Part shown: piece by piece, positions 55,323 to 64,000 of the stretch
Layout: each line of letters begins with the position of its first letter
Position numbering within the stretch: the first letter of the stretch is position 1
Assembly: GCA_017459985.1 (NCBI GenBank)
Contig: JAFUBX010000120.1
Location: 1 to 64,000, forward strand
Length of the DNA: 64,000 nucleotides
Reading direction: 5' to 3'
Source: Parasporobacterium sp.
GTDB lineage: Bacteria > Bacillota > Clostridia > Lachnospirales > Lachnospiraceae
Notes under the pieces: model-generated
Database searches by the model: none
Seen by the model: only the letters and a program-made list of their open reading frames with translations
What the model was told of the DNA's origin: nothing
Position numbers and translations under genes: made by a program

Positions 55323-56619
55323 TCAGACAAGATATCTGATCCTGAATATGCTGATCGATACGCTGGAAAAAGGGAAGCTGAGCCACCTGGTGCTTCAGGA
55401 TGCCCTGAAACCGGATCCCTCCGGACAAACGGACCATCAGGAAAGGGCCTTTATTACCCGGGTGTTTTCCGGAACCCTGGAACGGCTGGTTTATCTGGAT
55501 TATCACATCGATGCCGTATCCAGTGTCAGGGTGAGGAAGATGAAGCCGGTGATCCGCAATCTGCTGCGGATGTCGCTGTACCAGATGTGGTTTATGGATT
55601 CGGTCCCATCCTATTCCTGTATCGATGAGGCGGTTAAACTGGCCAGAAAAAGGGGATTTTCGAATCTGACCGGGTTTGTGAACGCTGTCCTCAGAAATCT
55701 GGATCGGAGACAGGAACTTCCGGATCTTCCGGAATACGTAAAACTGTCGGTCCCTTTGTGGATCTATGAACTGATGACAGAGCAGTATGGCAAGCAGACA
55801 ACTCAGGACTTCTTCCGGGAGATCCGGAAGGAATCCAAAGAGACATTCATCCGGCTGTGCCGGATCAGCGCTTCGGAGGAAGAGATCCTGCAATCTCTGG
55901 AGGAAGAAGGCGTGAGTCTTAGATGCGTAGATTCCAGAACCCGGTGTTATGCGGTCTCGGGCTTTTCGGGGCTTACGGAGCTGACCGCTTTCCGGAAAGG
56001 CTGGTTCGTTGTACAGGATCCTTCCTCCGCGCTGTGTGCGGAGACAGCCGTCAAAAACGCCGCAGAGATCCGTCTGGTACTGGATACCTGTGCAGCTCCC
56101 GGCGGTAAAAGCATGTATATTGCGGAGCATCTTCCGGACAGTCTGGTAATCGCCCGGGACCTTTCCGAATCGAAGATCGCTCTGATCCGGGAAAATCTGA
56201 AACGGACCGGGATCCGCAATGTGACATTACAGACCTTTGACGCTTCGGTTTTTGATCCGGTCATGGAGGAAAAGGCAGATCTGGTGCTGGCGGATCTTCC
56301 CTGTTCCGGACTTGGAGTTATCCGCAAGAAGCCGGATATTCTGTACCGGCTGAAGAAAGAAGATCTGGATTCGCTGTGCGCTCTTCAGAAAAAGATCCTG
56401 ACTGCGGCAAAACGATATGTAAAGCCCGGCGGAATATTGATGTACAGCACCTGTACGGTTAACCGGTCGGAGAATCAGGACATGGCGCAGTGGATACTGC
56501 AGGATTCCGCATTCCGGCTGCTGGAAGAAAAGCAGTTCCTTCCGGGACGGGATCCCTTTGACGGGTTTTATTACGCGAAATTTCAGAAGATCCGGGAGAC
56601 AGACCCGGTCAAGGTATGA
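55315..56619 (+). CDS. rsmB: 16S rRNA m5C967 methyltransferase RsmB
   Basis: 434 residues from TTG 55315. N-terminal NusB-like RNA-binding domain (about 1-140), then the SAM domain with DTCAAPGGKSMYIAEHL, LADLPCSGLGVIRKKPDI (catalytic Cys) and YSTCTVNRSEN (second Cys). Uses SAM to methylate 16S rRNA. Overlaps both neighbours, so it is translationally coupled in the operon. Confidence 0.95.
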   Translation: MDNQTRYLILNMLIDTLEKGKLSHLVLQDALKPDPSGQTDHQERAFITRVFSGTLERLVYLDYHIDAVSSVRVRKMKPVIRNLLRMSLYQMWFMDSVPSYSCIDEAVKLARKRGFSNLTGFVNAVLRNLDRRQELPDLPEYVKLSVPLWIYELMTEQYGKQTTQDFFREIRKESKETFIRLCRISASEEEILQSLEEEGVSLRCVDSRTRCYAVSGFSGLTELTAFRKGWFVVQDPSSALCAETAVKNAAEIRLVLDTCAAPGGKSMYIAEHLPDSLVIARDLSESKIALIRENLKRTGIRNVTLQTFDASVFDPVMEEKADLVLADLPCSGLGVIRKKPDILYRLKKEDLDSLCALQKKILTAAKRYVKPGGILMYSTCTVNRSENQDMAQWILQDSAFRLLEEKQFLPGRDPFDGFYYAKFQKIRETDPVKV

Positions 56620-57656
56620 TGGAACAGAAAATCGATATCAAATCACTTTCCCTGCAGGAACTGACGAAGGTTACGCAGAAGTGCAAGGCTCCGGATTTCC
56701 GGGCCAGGCAGATCTTCGAATGGCTTCATGTTCATCTGGCAACCGGATTTGAGGAGATGACAAATCTTCCGAATTCCCTGAAGGAACAGATGAAGGAGTT
56801 CTGCGAGATCCGCAATGCATCGGCCCGGAAGGTTCAGGTTTCCGGGATCGACGGAACCAGAAAATATCTGTTTGAACTCAATGACGGAAACCTGATCGAA
56901 AGTGTCATGATGCGTTACAGACACGGCAACAGTGTCTGTGTCTCCAGTCAGGTGGGATGTGCCATGGGATGCAGATTCTGTGCTTCCACAATCGGAGGGC
57001 TGGTGCGGAATCTGACCGTGTCGGAGATGCTGTCCCAGGTGTATGAGATCCAGAGGGATACCGGAGAACGGGTCTCCAACATCGTGATTATGGGCATGGG
57101 AGAACCGCTGACAAATTATGACAATGTGACCGGTTTTATCAGACAGATCAGCAATGAAAACACCTTGCACATCAGTCAAAGAAATATTACAATATCCACA
57201 TGCGGGATTGTTCCCGCAATTATAAGATTAAGCAAAGAATCCTTAAAGTGTACACTGGCGCTGTCCCTGCATGCTCCGAACGATGAGATCCGGCGAAGCA
57301 TCATGCCGATTGCGGAAAAATACACCATTAAGGAGATTTTACATGCCTGCGACCGGTATTTCGAAAATACCGGAAGAAGGATCACTTTTGAGTACTGCCT
57401 GATTGACGGAGTGAATGACAGAAAAGAGCATGCGGTATTGCTTGCGGATCTCCTGAAGGGCAGAAATGCTCATGTAAATCTGATCCCCGTTAACCCTGTA
57501 AGAGAACGGGAAAATGGATTCGGCGCGGCAAAGGAACAGGATATCAGCGCATTCCGGAGTATTCTGGAGGATGCGGGGATCACGGTAACGAGACGTAGAG
57601 AAATGGGCCGGGATATCCAGGGCGCCTGCGGTCAGCTTGTCAGGAGGTCGGTTTGA
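56616..57656 (+). CDS. rlmN: 23S rRNA/tRNA m2A methyltransferase RlmN
   Basis: 346 residues, a radical-SAM enzyme. CAMGCRFC holds the [4Fe-4S] cluster (Cys115, Cys119, Cys122); GMGEPLTNYDNV is the SAM-binding segment; the methyl-carrying Cys is near the end (GACGQL). Methylates A2503 of 23S rRNA and A37 of some tRNAs. Start ATG 56616 or the adjacent 56619. Confidence 0.96.
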   Translation: MMEQKIDIKSLSLQELTKVTQKCKAPDFRARQIFEWLHVHLATGFEEMTNLPNSLKEQMKEFCEIRNASARKVQVSGIDGTRKYLFELNDGNLIESVMMRYRHGNSVCVSSQVGCAMGCRFCASTIGGLVRNLTVSEMLSQVYEIQRDTGERVSNIVIMGMGEPLTNYDNVTGFIRQISNENTLHISQRNITISTCGIVPAIIRLSKESLKCTLALSLHAPNDEIRRSIMPIAEKYTIKEILHACDRYFENTGRRITFEYCLIDGVNDRKEHAVLLADLLKGRNAHVNLIPVNPVRERENGFGAAKEQDISAFRSILEDAGITVTRRREMGRDIQGACGQLVRRSV

Positions 57657-58372
57657 AATCATACGGAATAACAGATATCGGTTTGTCAAGAAAATACAAT
57701 CAGGATTATACCCTGGAATGTGATGAGCCCATCGGGAATCTGGACAATCTATACGTTGTCTGCGACGGACTCGGCGGGCACAATGCAGGGGAATACGCGT
57801 CTTCCATGGCGGCAGAGAATTTCTTTGATTTTGTGGAGTTTTCCGAATCCCGAATGCCGCTTTCCATTTTCAAGGAAGCGGTTCTGAAGACAAACCGGGT
57901 CGTTTATGACGCAGGCCAGGAGCCTGCCTACCAGGGAATGGCCACGACGCTGGTGGCGGTCACCGTGGCAGATCAGATTGCCTATGTTGTCAATGTGGGC
58001 GATTCCAGAGCCTATGTCATCGGGCCGGATGACATCACCCAGATCACATGGGATCATTCCTATGTGGCGGAGCTTGTCCGGGAAGGACAGATCACCAAGG
58101 ACGAAGCAAGATTTCATAAGAAGAACAATGTAATCACAAGAGCGATCGGCGCCGAACTGTCGGTCAGACCGGATTTCTTCCAGGTGGTTCTGGAAGAGGA
58201 TGAGACGCTGCTGCTTTGTACGGATGGTCTTTATAATATGGTCAGTGATATGACCATCCGGTCAGTCGTTAATTCTCATAATTCTTTAAAAGCCAAAGCG
58301 GAGCGGCTTGTGGACCTGGCCAATGAAGCCGGAGGGAAAGATAATATCGCTGTTGTACTGATTTCGAGATAA
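57653..58372 (+). CDS. prpC: PP2C-type Ser/Thr phosphatase (Stp/PrpC)
   Basis: 239 residues from TTG 57653, which overlaps the rlmN TGA and follows AGGAGGT. Metal-binding motifs GLSRKYNQDY, VCDGLGGHNAGEYAS, VNVGDSRAYV and GGKDNIAVVLI are all present. Reverses phosphorylation by the PASTA kinase encoded 15 bases downstream, a conserved pair in Firmicutes. Confidence 0.96.
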   Translation: MKSYGITDIGLSRKYNQDYTLECDEPIGNLDNLYVVCDGLGGHNAGEYASSMAAENFFDFVEFSESRMPLSIFKEAVLKTNRVVYDAGQEPAYQGMATTLVAVTVADQIAYVVNVGDSRAYVIGPDDITQITWDHSYVAELVREGQITKDEARFHKKNNVITRAIGAELSVRPDFFQVVLEEDETLLLCTDGLYNMVSDMTIRSVVNSHNSLKAKAERLVDLANEAGGKDNIAVVLISR

Positions 58373-58387
58373 ACATACGAGGATGAG

Positions 58388-60469
58388 ATGAATATCCAAA
58401 AAGGGATTTTTATAGAGAACAGATACGAGATTCTCGAGAAGATCGGATCCGGCGGAATGAGTGATGTATACAAGGCACACTGTCATAAACTGAACCGGTT
58501 TGTGGCGATCAAATTCCTGAAACCGGAATTCTGTGAGGACAAGAATTTCGTCAAAAATTTTCAGATCGAAGCACAGTCCGCCGCGGCGCTGCTGCATCCG
58601 AATGTGGTCAGTGTCTATGATGTAAATCAGACGGACGGGATCTATTATATCGTCATGGAATATGTTGACGGTATCACGCTGAAGAAATACATCGACAGAA
58701 ACGGAAGGCTTCCGGTGAAAGAAGCCACCAGCATTGCCATCCAGATCGCCCAGGGAATTGATGCGGCGCACAATGCGCATATTATTCACCGGGATATCAA
58801 ACCGCAGAACGTGCTGATCTCCCGGGAGGGCAAGATCAAGGTTACGGATTTCGGGATCGCTAGAACCACGACAGCCAATACCATAAGTACGGATATTTTG
58901 GGTTCTGTGCAGTACATTTCTCCGGAGCAGGCCAGAGGCGGTCAGGTGGATAACCGGACCGATATTTACTCCTTCGGTATCGTCTATTATGAGATGGTGA
59001 CCGGAATGCTTCCCTTTGACGGAGACTCCACCGTCTCCATCGCGCTGAAACATATCCAGGAAAATGTTCCGATGGCATCGGATGTCGTTGACGGAGTGCC
59101 GAACAGCGTTTCCAGAATCATTGAGAAATGTACCCAGAGAAAGCCGGACCGGAGATATCAGAAAATGTCCTCTCTGTTGGCGGACCTGAAAACATCTCTG
59201 ATCACGCCGAATGAAGATTTCGTTGTATTGGAACCGGAACCGTCGGAATCCGCTACGATCATCATGTCGGAGGAAGATGCGGAGTTCCTTCGCCGGGAAG
59301 GAGAAAAGGTTTTCGGAAGATCCTCCAGGGCATCCTCTTCAGGAAGATCCAGACAATCCGTTGACCGGAGGCCCTATAATGACCGGAACCGGAGACCTCA
59401 GAGCCGCAGCCAGTATCAGGATTACCGGAGAAGAGATCCGGATCCGAGATATGATTCCAGGTCCCGGACCCGGAGCAAAGCTGCCCAAAAACGCAGAAAA
59501 CTGGATAAAGTACTGGTGATCTGCGGTGTCGTGGCAGGGATCGTGATCATCGGTCTGCTGGCAATTGTATGTTTTTCCACCTTCGGATCAAGTTGTGCCG
59601 GAAGCACTCCCCAGGCCCAGAGCGAGACACAGGTACCCACCACAGTGGTGGCTGCCGGAGTAGAGGTCCCGGGCGTGCTGGGAATGGAGGTAAGTCAGGC
59701 CCAGTCATCCCTGGAAAATCTGGGATTTTCCGTGAAAGTAAAATATGCCCACAGTGATTCCATTGCCAGGGATTATGTGATCGAACAGTCCGTCAAAAGC
59801 GGGGTGAACCTGGAAACAGGACAGGAGATTACCCTGACTGTAAGCTCCGGAAAAGAGACTGTGCAGCTGGAAAACTATACCGGCCAGGAAAAGGAACAGG
59901 TGATTGTTAAGCTGGAAAGTCTCGGCTTCCGGGTGAAAGAGTCGGAAGTCTATGATGAGAATATCGAAGCAGGGCTTGTTGTGGAGACCAATCCGGTGGC
60001 GGGTTCGGAAGTGCCGAAGGATGCGGAGATTGAGCTGAAGGTCAGTCAGGGCCCGGAGATCATTTATTCCTACGTCCCGGATGTACGTGGATATTCAGAG
60101 ACCAACGCCATCGATCTTCTGTATATGAATTCCCTGAATGCCTGGGTCAGCTACGAAGAAGCAGAGGGTATGGGCGGTCTGGTGTTTTACCAGGATCCCG
60201 CTCCAGGGACCGAATTGGAACAGTGGTCCGGTGTCTCCATCGTCGTCGGAGTAGAACCCTACTATGAATACGAGGAACCGGTTTATGAAGAATATGAAGA
60301 ACCTCAGACAGAGGAACCGGAAACCACGATTCAGGAAGAAATCATCCTGGATGAAACGCCTTCGGAGGAGATCGTACCGGAAGAAACGGATCCGGAAGTG
60401 CCGATACAGGAAGATGCGGTGATCACAGATACCATCACAGAAGAAGCAGATACAGAGATTGAAGAGTGA
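58388..60469 (+). CDS. prkC: PASTA-domain Ser/Thr protein kinase PrkC
   Basis: 693 residues. Kinase domain about 12-270 with IGSGGMSDVYKA, the VAIKFLK Lys, catalytic Asp136 in IIHRDIKPQN and VTDFGIA; an Arg/Ser-rich juxtamembrane segment (about 305-370); one membrane helix at about 378-400; three PASTA domains outside (about 420-490, 491-558, 559-625); then a Glu-rich tail of about 65 residues. PASTA domains sense muropeptides or lipid II. The acidic tail is an addition to the usual end. Confidence 0.96.
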   Translation: MNIQKGIFIENRYEILEKIGSGGMSDVYKAHCHKLNRFVAIKFLKPEFCEDKNFVKNFQIEAQSAAALLHPNVVSVYDVNQTDGIYYIVMEYVDGITLKKYIDRNGRLPVKEATSIAIQIAQGIDAAHNAHIIHRDIKPQNVLISREGKIKVTDFGIARTTTANTISTDILGSVQYISPEQARGGQVDNRTDIYSFGIVYYEMVTGMLPFDGDSTVSIALKHIQENVPMASDVVDGVPNSVSRIIEKCTQRKPDRRYQKMSSLLADLKTSLITPNEDFVVLEPEPSESATIIMSEEDAEFLRREGEKVFGRSSRASSSGRSRQSVDRRPYNDRNRRPQSRSQYQDYRRRDPDPRYDSRSRTRSKAAQKRRKLDKVLVICGVVAGIVIIGLLAIVCFSTFGSSCAGSTPQAQSETQVPTTVVAAGVEVPGVLGMEVSQAQSSLENLGFSVKVKYAHSDSIARDYVIEQSVKSGVNLETGQEITLTVSSGKETVQLENYTGQEKEQVIVKLESLGFRVKESEVYDENIEAGLVVETNPVAGSEVPKDAEIELKVSQGPEIIYSYVPDVRGYSETNAIDLLYMNSLNAWVSYEEAEGMGGLVFYQDPAPGTELEQWSGVSIVVGVEPYYEYEEPVYEEYEEPQTEEPETTIQEEIILDETPSEEIVPEETDPEVPIQEDAVITDTITEEADTEIEE

Positions 60470-60473
60470 ATCT

Positions 60474-61370
60474 ATGAACGGAAGAATCATCAAAGCGTTA
60501 TCAGGCTTTTATTATGTAAAAGCAGCAAATAAGAAACTATACGAATGCAAGGCAAAGGGTTCTTTCCGGAATGAACATCTCACGCCGCTGGTGGGGGATC
60601 AGGTCCGGATCGAAGTCATTGATGAGAATGAAAGCACCGGAACCGTGGCGGAGATCCTTCCGCGAAAGAACAGTCTGATCCGGCCGGCGGTGGCAAATGT
60701 GGATCAGGCGATGGTGGTTTTCTCTGTAAGGAATCCGTATCCGAATTACAGTATTCTGGATCGGTTTCTCGTTCTGATGAAGAAACAGGGGATCGAGACT
60801 ATCATTGTATTCAACAAAAAGGATCTTGCAAAATCGGATGATCTGAAAAATATCAAAGCTGCATACAAAAAATCGGGATGCAAGGTATATTTTATCAGCG
60901 CAGGCGGAGAGCGTCCGTCTTTGGGATCCCTGAAACTGCAATTACGAAATAAGATCACGGTCATGGCGGGGCCCTCCGGAGTCGGCAAATCCACGATCCT
61001 GAACTGTCTCTCCCGGGCGGGGAATGAGGAAGTTGCCCAGGTGGGTGCCATCAGCAGCAAAGTGGGACGCGGCAAACATACCACGCGGCATAATGAGATC
61101 TATACCGTGGGAAGATCCTATCAGATCGTGGACACTCCCGGATTCACATCGCTCCTTGTGACGGAAGAAGATGTCTCCCGGGATGAACTGAAACAGTATT
61201 TTCCGGAGTTTGCCCCGTATGAAACCAAATGCCCCTTCAAGGACTGTTCCCATATCAAGGAACGGGATTGTGCGGTACGGAGCGCAGTGGATGAAGGAAA
61301 GATTGCCCAGAGCCGCTACAACAGCTACAAGGCGATCTACGAGGAATTAAAATCACAGAAGAAATTCTGA
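60474..61370 (+). CDS. rsgA: Ribosome biogenesis GTPase RsgA
   Basis: 298 residues from ATG 60474 (TTG 60459 is in frame but would overlap prkC). OB-fold N-terminus, a circularly permuted GTPase with NKKD before GPSGVGKSTILN and then DTPGF, and the zinc finger CPFKDCSHIKERDC. Assists late 30S maturation. Starts 4 bases after the kinase stop. Confidence 0.96.
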   Translation: MNGRIIKALSGFYYVKAANKKLYECKAKGSFRNEHLTPLVGDQVRIEVIDENESTGTVAEILPRKNSLIRPAVANVDQAMVVFSVRNPYPNYSILDRFLVLMKKQGIETIIVFNKKDLAKSDDLKNIKAAYKKSGCKVYFISAGGERPSLGSLKLQLRNKITVMAGPSGVGKSTILNCLSRAGNEEVAQVGAISSKVGRGKHTTRHNEIYTVGRSYQIVDTPGFTSLLVTEEDVSRDELKQYFPEFAPYETKCPFKDCSHIKERDCAVRSAVDEGKIAQSRYNSYKAIYEELKSQKKF

Positions 61371-61382
61371 TCCGGAGAATCT

Positions 61383-62048
61383 ATGAGAAAACGAATCCTT
61401 TCCCCGTCGATTCTCGCAGCCGATTTCGCCGGTCTGGGCAGTCAGATCCGGGAGATCCGGGAAGCGGGAGCGGAATATGTGCATATTGATGTTATGGACG
61501 GGCTTTTTGTTCCATCGATTTCCTTTGGAATGCCCGTGATCAAGTCTCTGAGGCCGGTTTCGGATCTGGCATTTGATGTCCATCTGATGATTCAGGAGCC
61601 GGTCCGTTACATTGAAGAATTCAGGGACTGCGGTGCGGATATTCTGACGGTGCATTATGAAGCCTGTGAAGATGTTGCAGGAACGCTGCGGGCAATCCGG
61701 GAAGCGGGTATGAGATCCGGGCTTTCCATCAAACCCAAAACGCCGACGACAGTCCTGAAAGACTATCTGAATCTCTGTGATATGGTGCTTCTGATGAGTG
61801 TGGAGCCGGGGTTCGGCGGTCAGAAACTGATCAGCAGTTCCTACGAACGGGCAAGAGAGATTGATCAGATGATCAGTGCATCAGATCTTCCCATTGATCT
61901 GGAGATCGACGGCGGGATCAATCTGGATAATGTGCAGCAGGTCCTGGACACCGGTGTGAATGTGATCGTTGCCGGCAGTGCTGTATTTAAAAATCCGGGA
62001 TATAATACCCGGCAATTCATGAAAATCCTGAACCAATCACAGCTCTGA
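61383..62048 (+). CDS. rpe: Ribulose-phosphate 3-epimerase
   Basis: 221 residues, TIM barrel. LSPSILAADF, the catalytic/metal HIDVMDGLFVPSISFG, FDVHLMI, VEPGFGGQKL and LEIDGGINLDN are all diagnostic. Interconverts ribulose-5-phosphate and xylulose-5-phosphate. Last gene of the run that begins at ftsK. Confidence 0.97.
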   Translation: MRKRILSPSILAADFAGLGSQIREIREAGAEYVHIDVMDGLFVPSISFGMPVIKSLRPVSDLAFDVHLMIQEPVRYIEEFRDCGADILTVHYEACEDVAGTLRAIREAGMRSGLSIKPKTPTTVLKDYLNLCDMVLLMSVEPGFGGQKLISSSYERAREIDQMISASDLPIDLEIDGGINLDNVQQVLDTGVNVIVAGSAVFKNPGYNTRQFMKILNQSQL

Positions 62049-62136
62049 TTTCACAATACAGAACTCCTGCTCTCATGTATGAAACGGGAGAACTCCAAGA
62101 TTATTTCATGATTAAGACCACATAATAGAGCGGAAA

Positions 62137-62435
62137 ATGAAAACTTCAAAAAATGCATGACATTTTGGCGAAGAAAGTCATGCGGAAAATGGAAACTTCG
62201 AAAAACGCATGACATTTTGTCGAAGAAAGTCATGCGAAAAATAAAAACTTCAAAAAATGCATGACATTTTGGCGAAGAAAGTCATGCGGAAAATGAAAAC
62301 TTCGAAAAACGCATGACATTTTGGCGAAGAAAGTCATGCGAAAAATAAAAACTTCGAAAAACGCATGACATTTTGGCGAAGAAAGTCATGCAAAAAATAA
62401 AAACTTCGAAAAACGCATGACATTTCAAAAATGGG
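62137..62435. repeat. Second tandem array of 52-base hairpin repeats (5 full units + truncated sixth)
   Basis: Units begin at 62137, 62189, 62241, 62293, 62345 and 62397, an exact 52-base period. Each full unit contains the perfect 7-base inverted repeat GCATGAC-N15-GTCATGC. The sixth unit is cut after 31 bases at ATGACATTTCA and followed by AAAATGGG, the same truncation point and nearly the same flank as in the array at 12418. The start (ATGAAAACTTCGAAAAA) and arm positions also match that array, although its arms are ACATGA/TCATGT. The 88 bases between rpe and the array hold nothing I can name. Confidence 0.93.
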
Positions 62436-62479
62436 AAGTGTTTGTATAGTATCATTATCAACATGGAGGAGTATTCCTG

Positions 62480-64000
62480 ATGAAACAATTTTGGATTAAA
62501 CTGTCCATGGCTTTTCTTGGACTGACCTTTGCAGCCTCATTCAGCGCATTTGCCGGTGAAACATCGGATGATGCAGATGTGTTTCCGGAATTTGTCTATT
62601 TGGAAGAGACTTTTTCCGATGCAGTGACTGCGGAGGATGTTCCGGTGGAAGTTCCGGAAGAGATTATTTCCGTACAGGAGGAACTGCTGCCGGACGAAAT
62701 ACTTCCTGAAGAACCGGTTCTTCAGAATACAAATCAGGCAAACTGGCAGGAAGCAGATGAGGCAGTTCCGGGATCCTATCTGGAAGAAGCCTTGTTTGCA
62801 AAGATACTTTCTTTTTCCAGGAGTCTTGCAAATGGCGCCACCGGAGAAGATGTCCTTGATCTGCAAACGGTTCTTTCCGAACTGGGTTACAGTGTTGGCG
62901 CCCTTGACGGCTATTTCGGAAATATGACGGAAGCCGCAGTCCGCGCTTTCCAGACAGATCACGGACTGTATCTGGATGGAATCGTCGGCAATCAGACCGT
63001 TTCCGCCCTCAACAGTCAGGATCTTCCGGATCCTCAGGCATCTGCCGGTCAGACTGGTAATACGGCAGTAAGCGTTTCTTTTTCAAGAACCTTATATAAT
63101 GGAGTGAACGGCACAGATGTTCAGGCGCTTCAGCAGCAGCTTCAGAAATTGGGCTATCAGGTGGGCTCCATTGACGGGATCTTCGGCAGCATGACGGAGG
63201 CCGCGGTCCGGGCATTTCAATCGGATCTGGGACTGATCACCGACGGAATCGCGGGAAATCAAACGTTTACCGCACTCAGTCAGAAAAACACTTCCGGCAG
63301 CAATGGAAACACCTCGGGAAGTACCGGCAGCACCTCCGGCAATACCGGCGATACCTCCGGCAGCACGTCGAAATCGGCGGATTCCTCCGGCACCGCCGCT
63401 GCCGCTCCGACTCTGACCAGGACACTTTACAATGGAATGAACGGAGATGATGTCAGCTCCATTCAGACCAGACTGAAGGAACTCGGATTCGATGTCGGCG
63501 CCATTGACGGAATGTTCGGGAATCAGACCCTTCAGGCTGTTCTGGCCTTTCAGAATGCAAAAGGACTTGTGGCAGACGGCGTGATCGGAAGTTATACCTT
63601 TACAGCTCTGATGACTCAGGAACCTCCGAAAACGGATTATTCCGACAAGCCCGCCTCCTCCGGCACAACAGGAAGCACGGGTACGACCGGGACATCCGGC
63701 AGCACAGGCTCCGCCGGATCTTCGGGCAGTTCCGGATCATCCGGAAGCTCCGGCTCCTCCGGTACGGATAGTTCCCAAAAGGTTCTGTCCAACGGAATGT
63801 CCGGCGATGATGTGAAGGAGATGCAGGAAACCCTGAAGGAACTGGGTTATCTGGATTCTGTCATTGACGGATATTTCGGAAATGTGACCGAAACCGCTTT
63901 AAAAGAATTCCAGAAGGCCAACGGATCTGTGACTCCCTCCGGAAAGCTGGATGAAAAAACAAAAGAGAAGCTGTACAGCGATACCGCGATTGGAAAGGAT
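62480..64000 (+). CDS. Secreted multi-domain peptidoglycan-binding protein (partial)
   Basis: 507 codons with no stop; the gene runs past the window. GGAGG lies 10 bases before ATG 62480. A signal peptide (cleavage near SAFAG) is followed by an acidic region of about 75 residues and four PG_binding_1 domains, at about 118-170, 205-265, 317-377 and 437-500, each with the LQ-x-L-GY ... IDG-x-FG ... AV-x-FQ pattern. The linkers are rich in Gly, Ser and Thr and grow longer toward the C-terminus. No catalytic domain appears within the window; one may follow. Such proteins are wall-bound, often amidases or transglycosylases, or spore-cortex related. Confidence 0.85.
   Translation, partial: MKQFWIKLSMAFLGLTFAASFSAFAGETSDDADVFPEFVYLEETFSDAVTAEDVPVEVPEEIISVQEELLPDEILPEEPVLQNTNQANWQEADEAVPGSYLEEALFAKILSFSRSLANGATGEDVLDLQTVLSELGYSVGALDGYFGNMTEAAVRAFQTDHGLYLDGIVGNQTVSALNSQDLPDPQASAGQTGNTAVSVSFSRTLYNGVNGTDVQALQQQLQKLGYQVGSIDGIFGSMTEAAVRAFQSDLGLITDGIAGNQTFTALSQKNTSGSNGNTSGSTGSTSGNTGDTSGSTSKSADSSGTAAAAPTLTRTLYNGMNGDDVSSIQTRLKELGFDVGAIDGMFGNQTLQAVLAFQNAKGLVADGVIGSYTFTALMTQEPPKTDYSDKPASSGTTGSTGTTGTSGSTGSAGSSGSSGSSGSSGSSGTDSSQKVLSNGMSGDDVKEMQETLKELGYLDSVIDGYFGNVTETALKEFQKANGSVTPSGKLDEKTKEKLYSDTAIGKD

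Noticed and set aside
62137-62435. CRISPR array
   Set aside because: Same reason: conserved throughout each unit, no spacers, no cas genes.

Overview
The window looks like a chromosomal segment of a strictly anaerobic, low-to-mid GC Gram-positive of the Clostridia, most likely Lachnospiraceae. This is inferred from gene content: HydF and a TM1266-type hydrogenase regulator, DUF5716/DUF5717 and DUF6472 proteins, a PASTA kinase/PP2C pair in a priA-def-fmt-rsmB-rlmN-stp-prkC-rsgA-rpe operon, and AGGAGG-type ribosome binding sites with frequent TTG starts and 4-base gene overlaps. No rRNA, tRNA, CRISPR array, insertion sequence or origin was recognised.

Layout. 1-592: no convincing gene, but two copies of the palindrome GAGGATA-N5-TATCCTC. 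593-7490: a copper locus with an HMA/TauE-SafE/cupredoxin fusion, a DUF2318 protein, a CopA-type P1B ATPase whose phosphorylated Asp is Glu, and a two-component system. 7500-12331: accessory genes (AlkD-like glycosylase, DUF2975 + small HTH regulator, SGNH hydrolase + PdxA family, Zn-type macrodomain). 12418-12821: an array of 52-base hairpin repeats. 13026-18550: TcdA, a nitroreductase, a second CopA with a fused CopZ-like domain, HydF. 18592-21707: a Fur-family regulator with its own operators and a ZnuABC-type metal importer. 21717-28107: a nitrogenase-like cluster (NifH-like, two component-1-like subunits) followed by a FecBCD-type ABC importer. It is preceded by a terminator hairpin a few bases before the first RBS, with an upstream complementary strand, so it is probably controlled by attenuation. 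28210-29401: TM1266 regulator and PfkB kinase. 29507-30903 (minus): DUF6472 and PIN/NYN proteins.

30904-32190 is non-coding and carries a second type of repeat (118-base period, hairpin TATCCCTG/CAGGGATA). 32191-48498: DacF-type carboxypeptidase, ClpB, RarA, an uncharacterised DUF5717-DUF5716(Hsp70-like)-TPR-like trio, ValS, a 49-residue protein, a zinc-ribbon/TPR membrane protein and YigZ. 48632-62048: a long housekeeping run from FtsK to Rpe. 62137-62435: a second 52-base repeat array of the same family as the first. 62480-64000: a secreted protein with four peptidoglycan-binding domains that runs off the window.

The best candidate for an undescribed system is the nitrogenase-like/ABC cluster with its attenuator. 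Next are the paired 52-base hairpin arrays, whose arms co-vary, and the two CopA paralogues, each of which departs from the family at a different, normally invariant, catalytic position.
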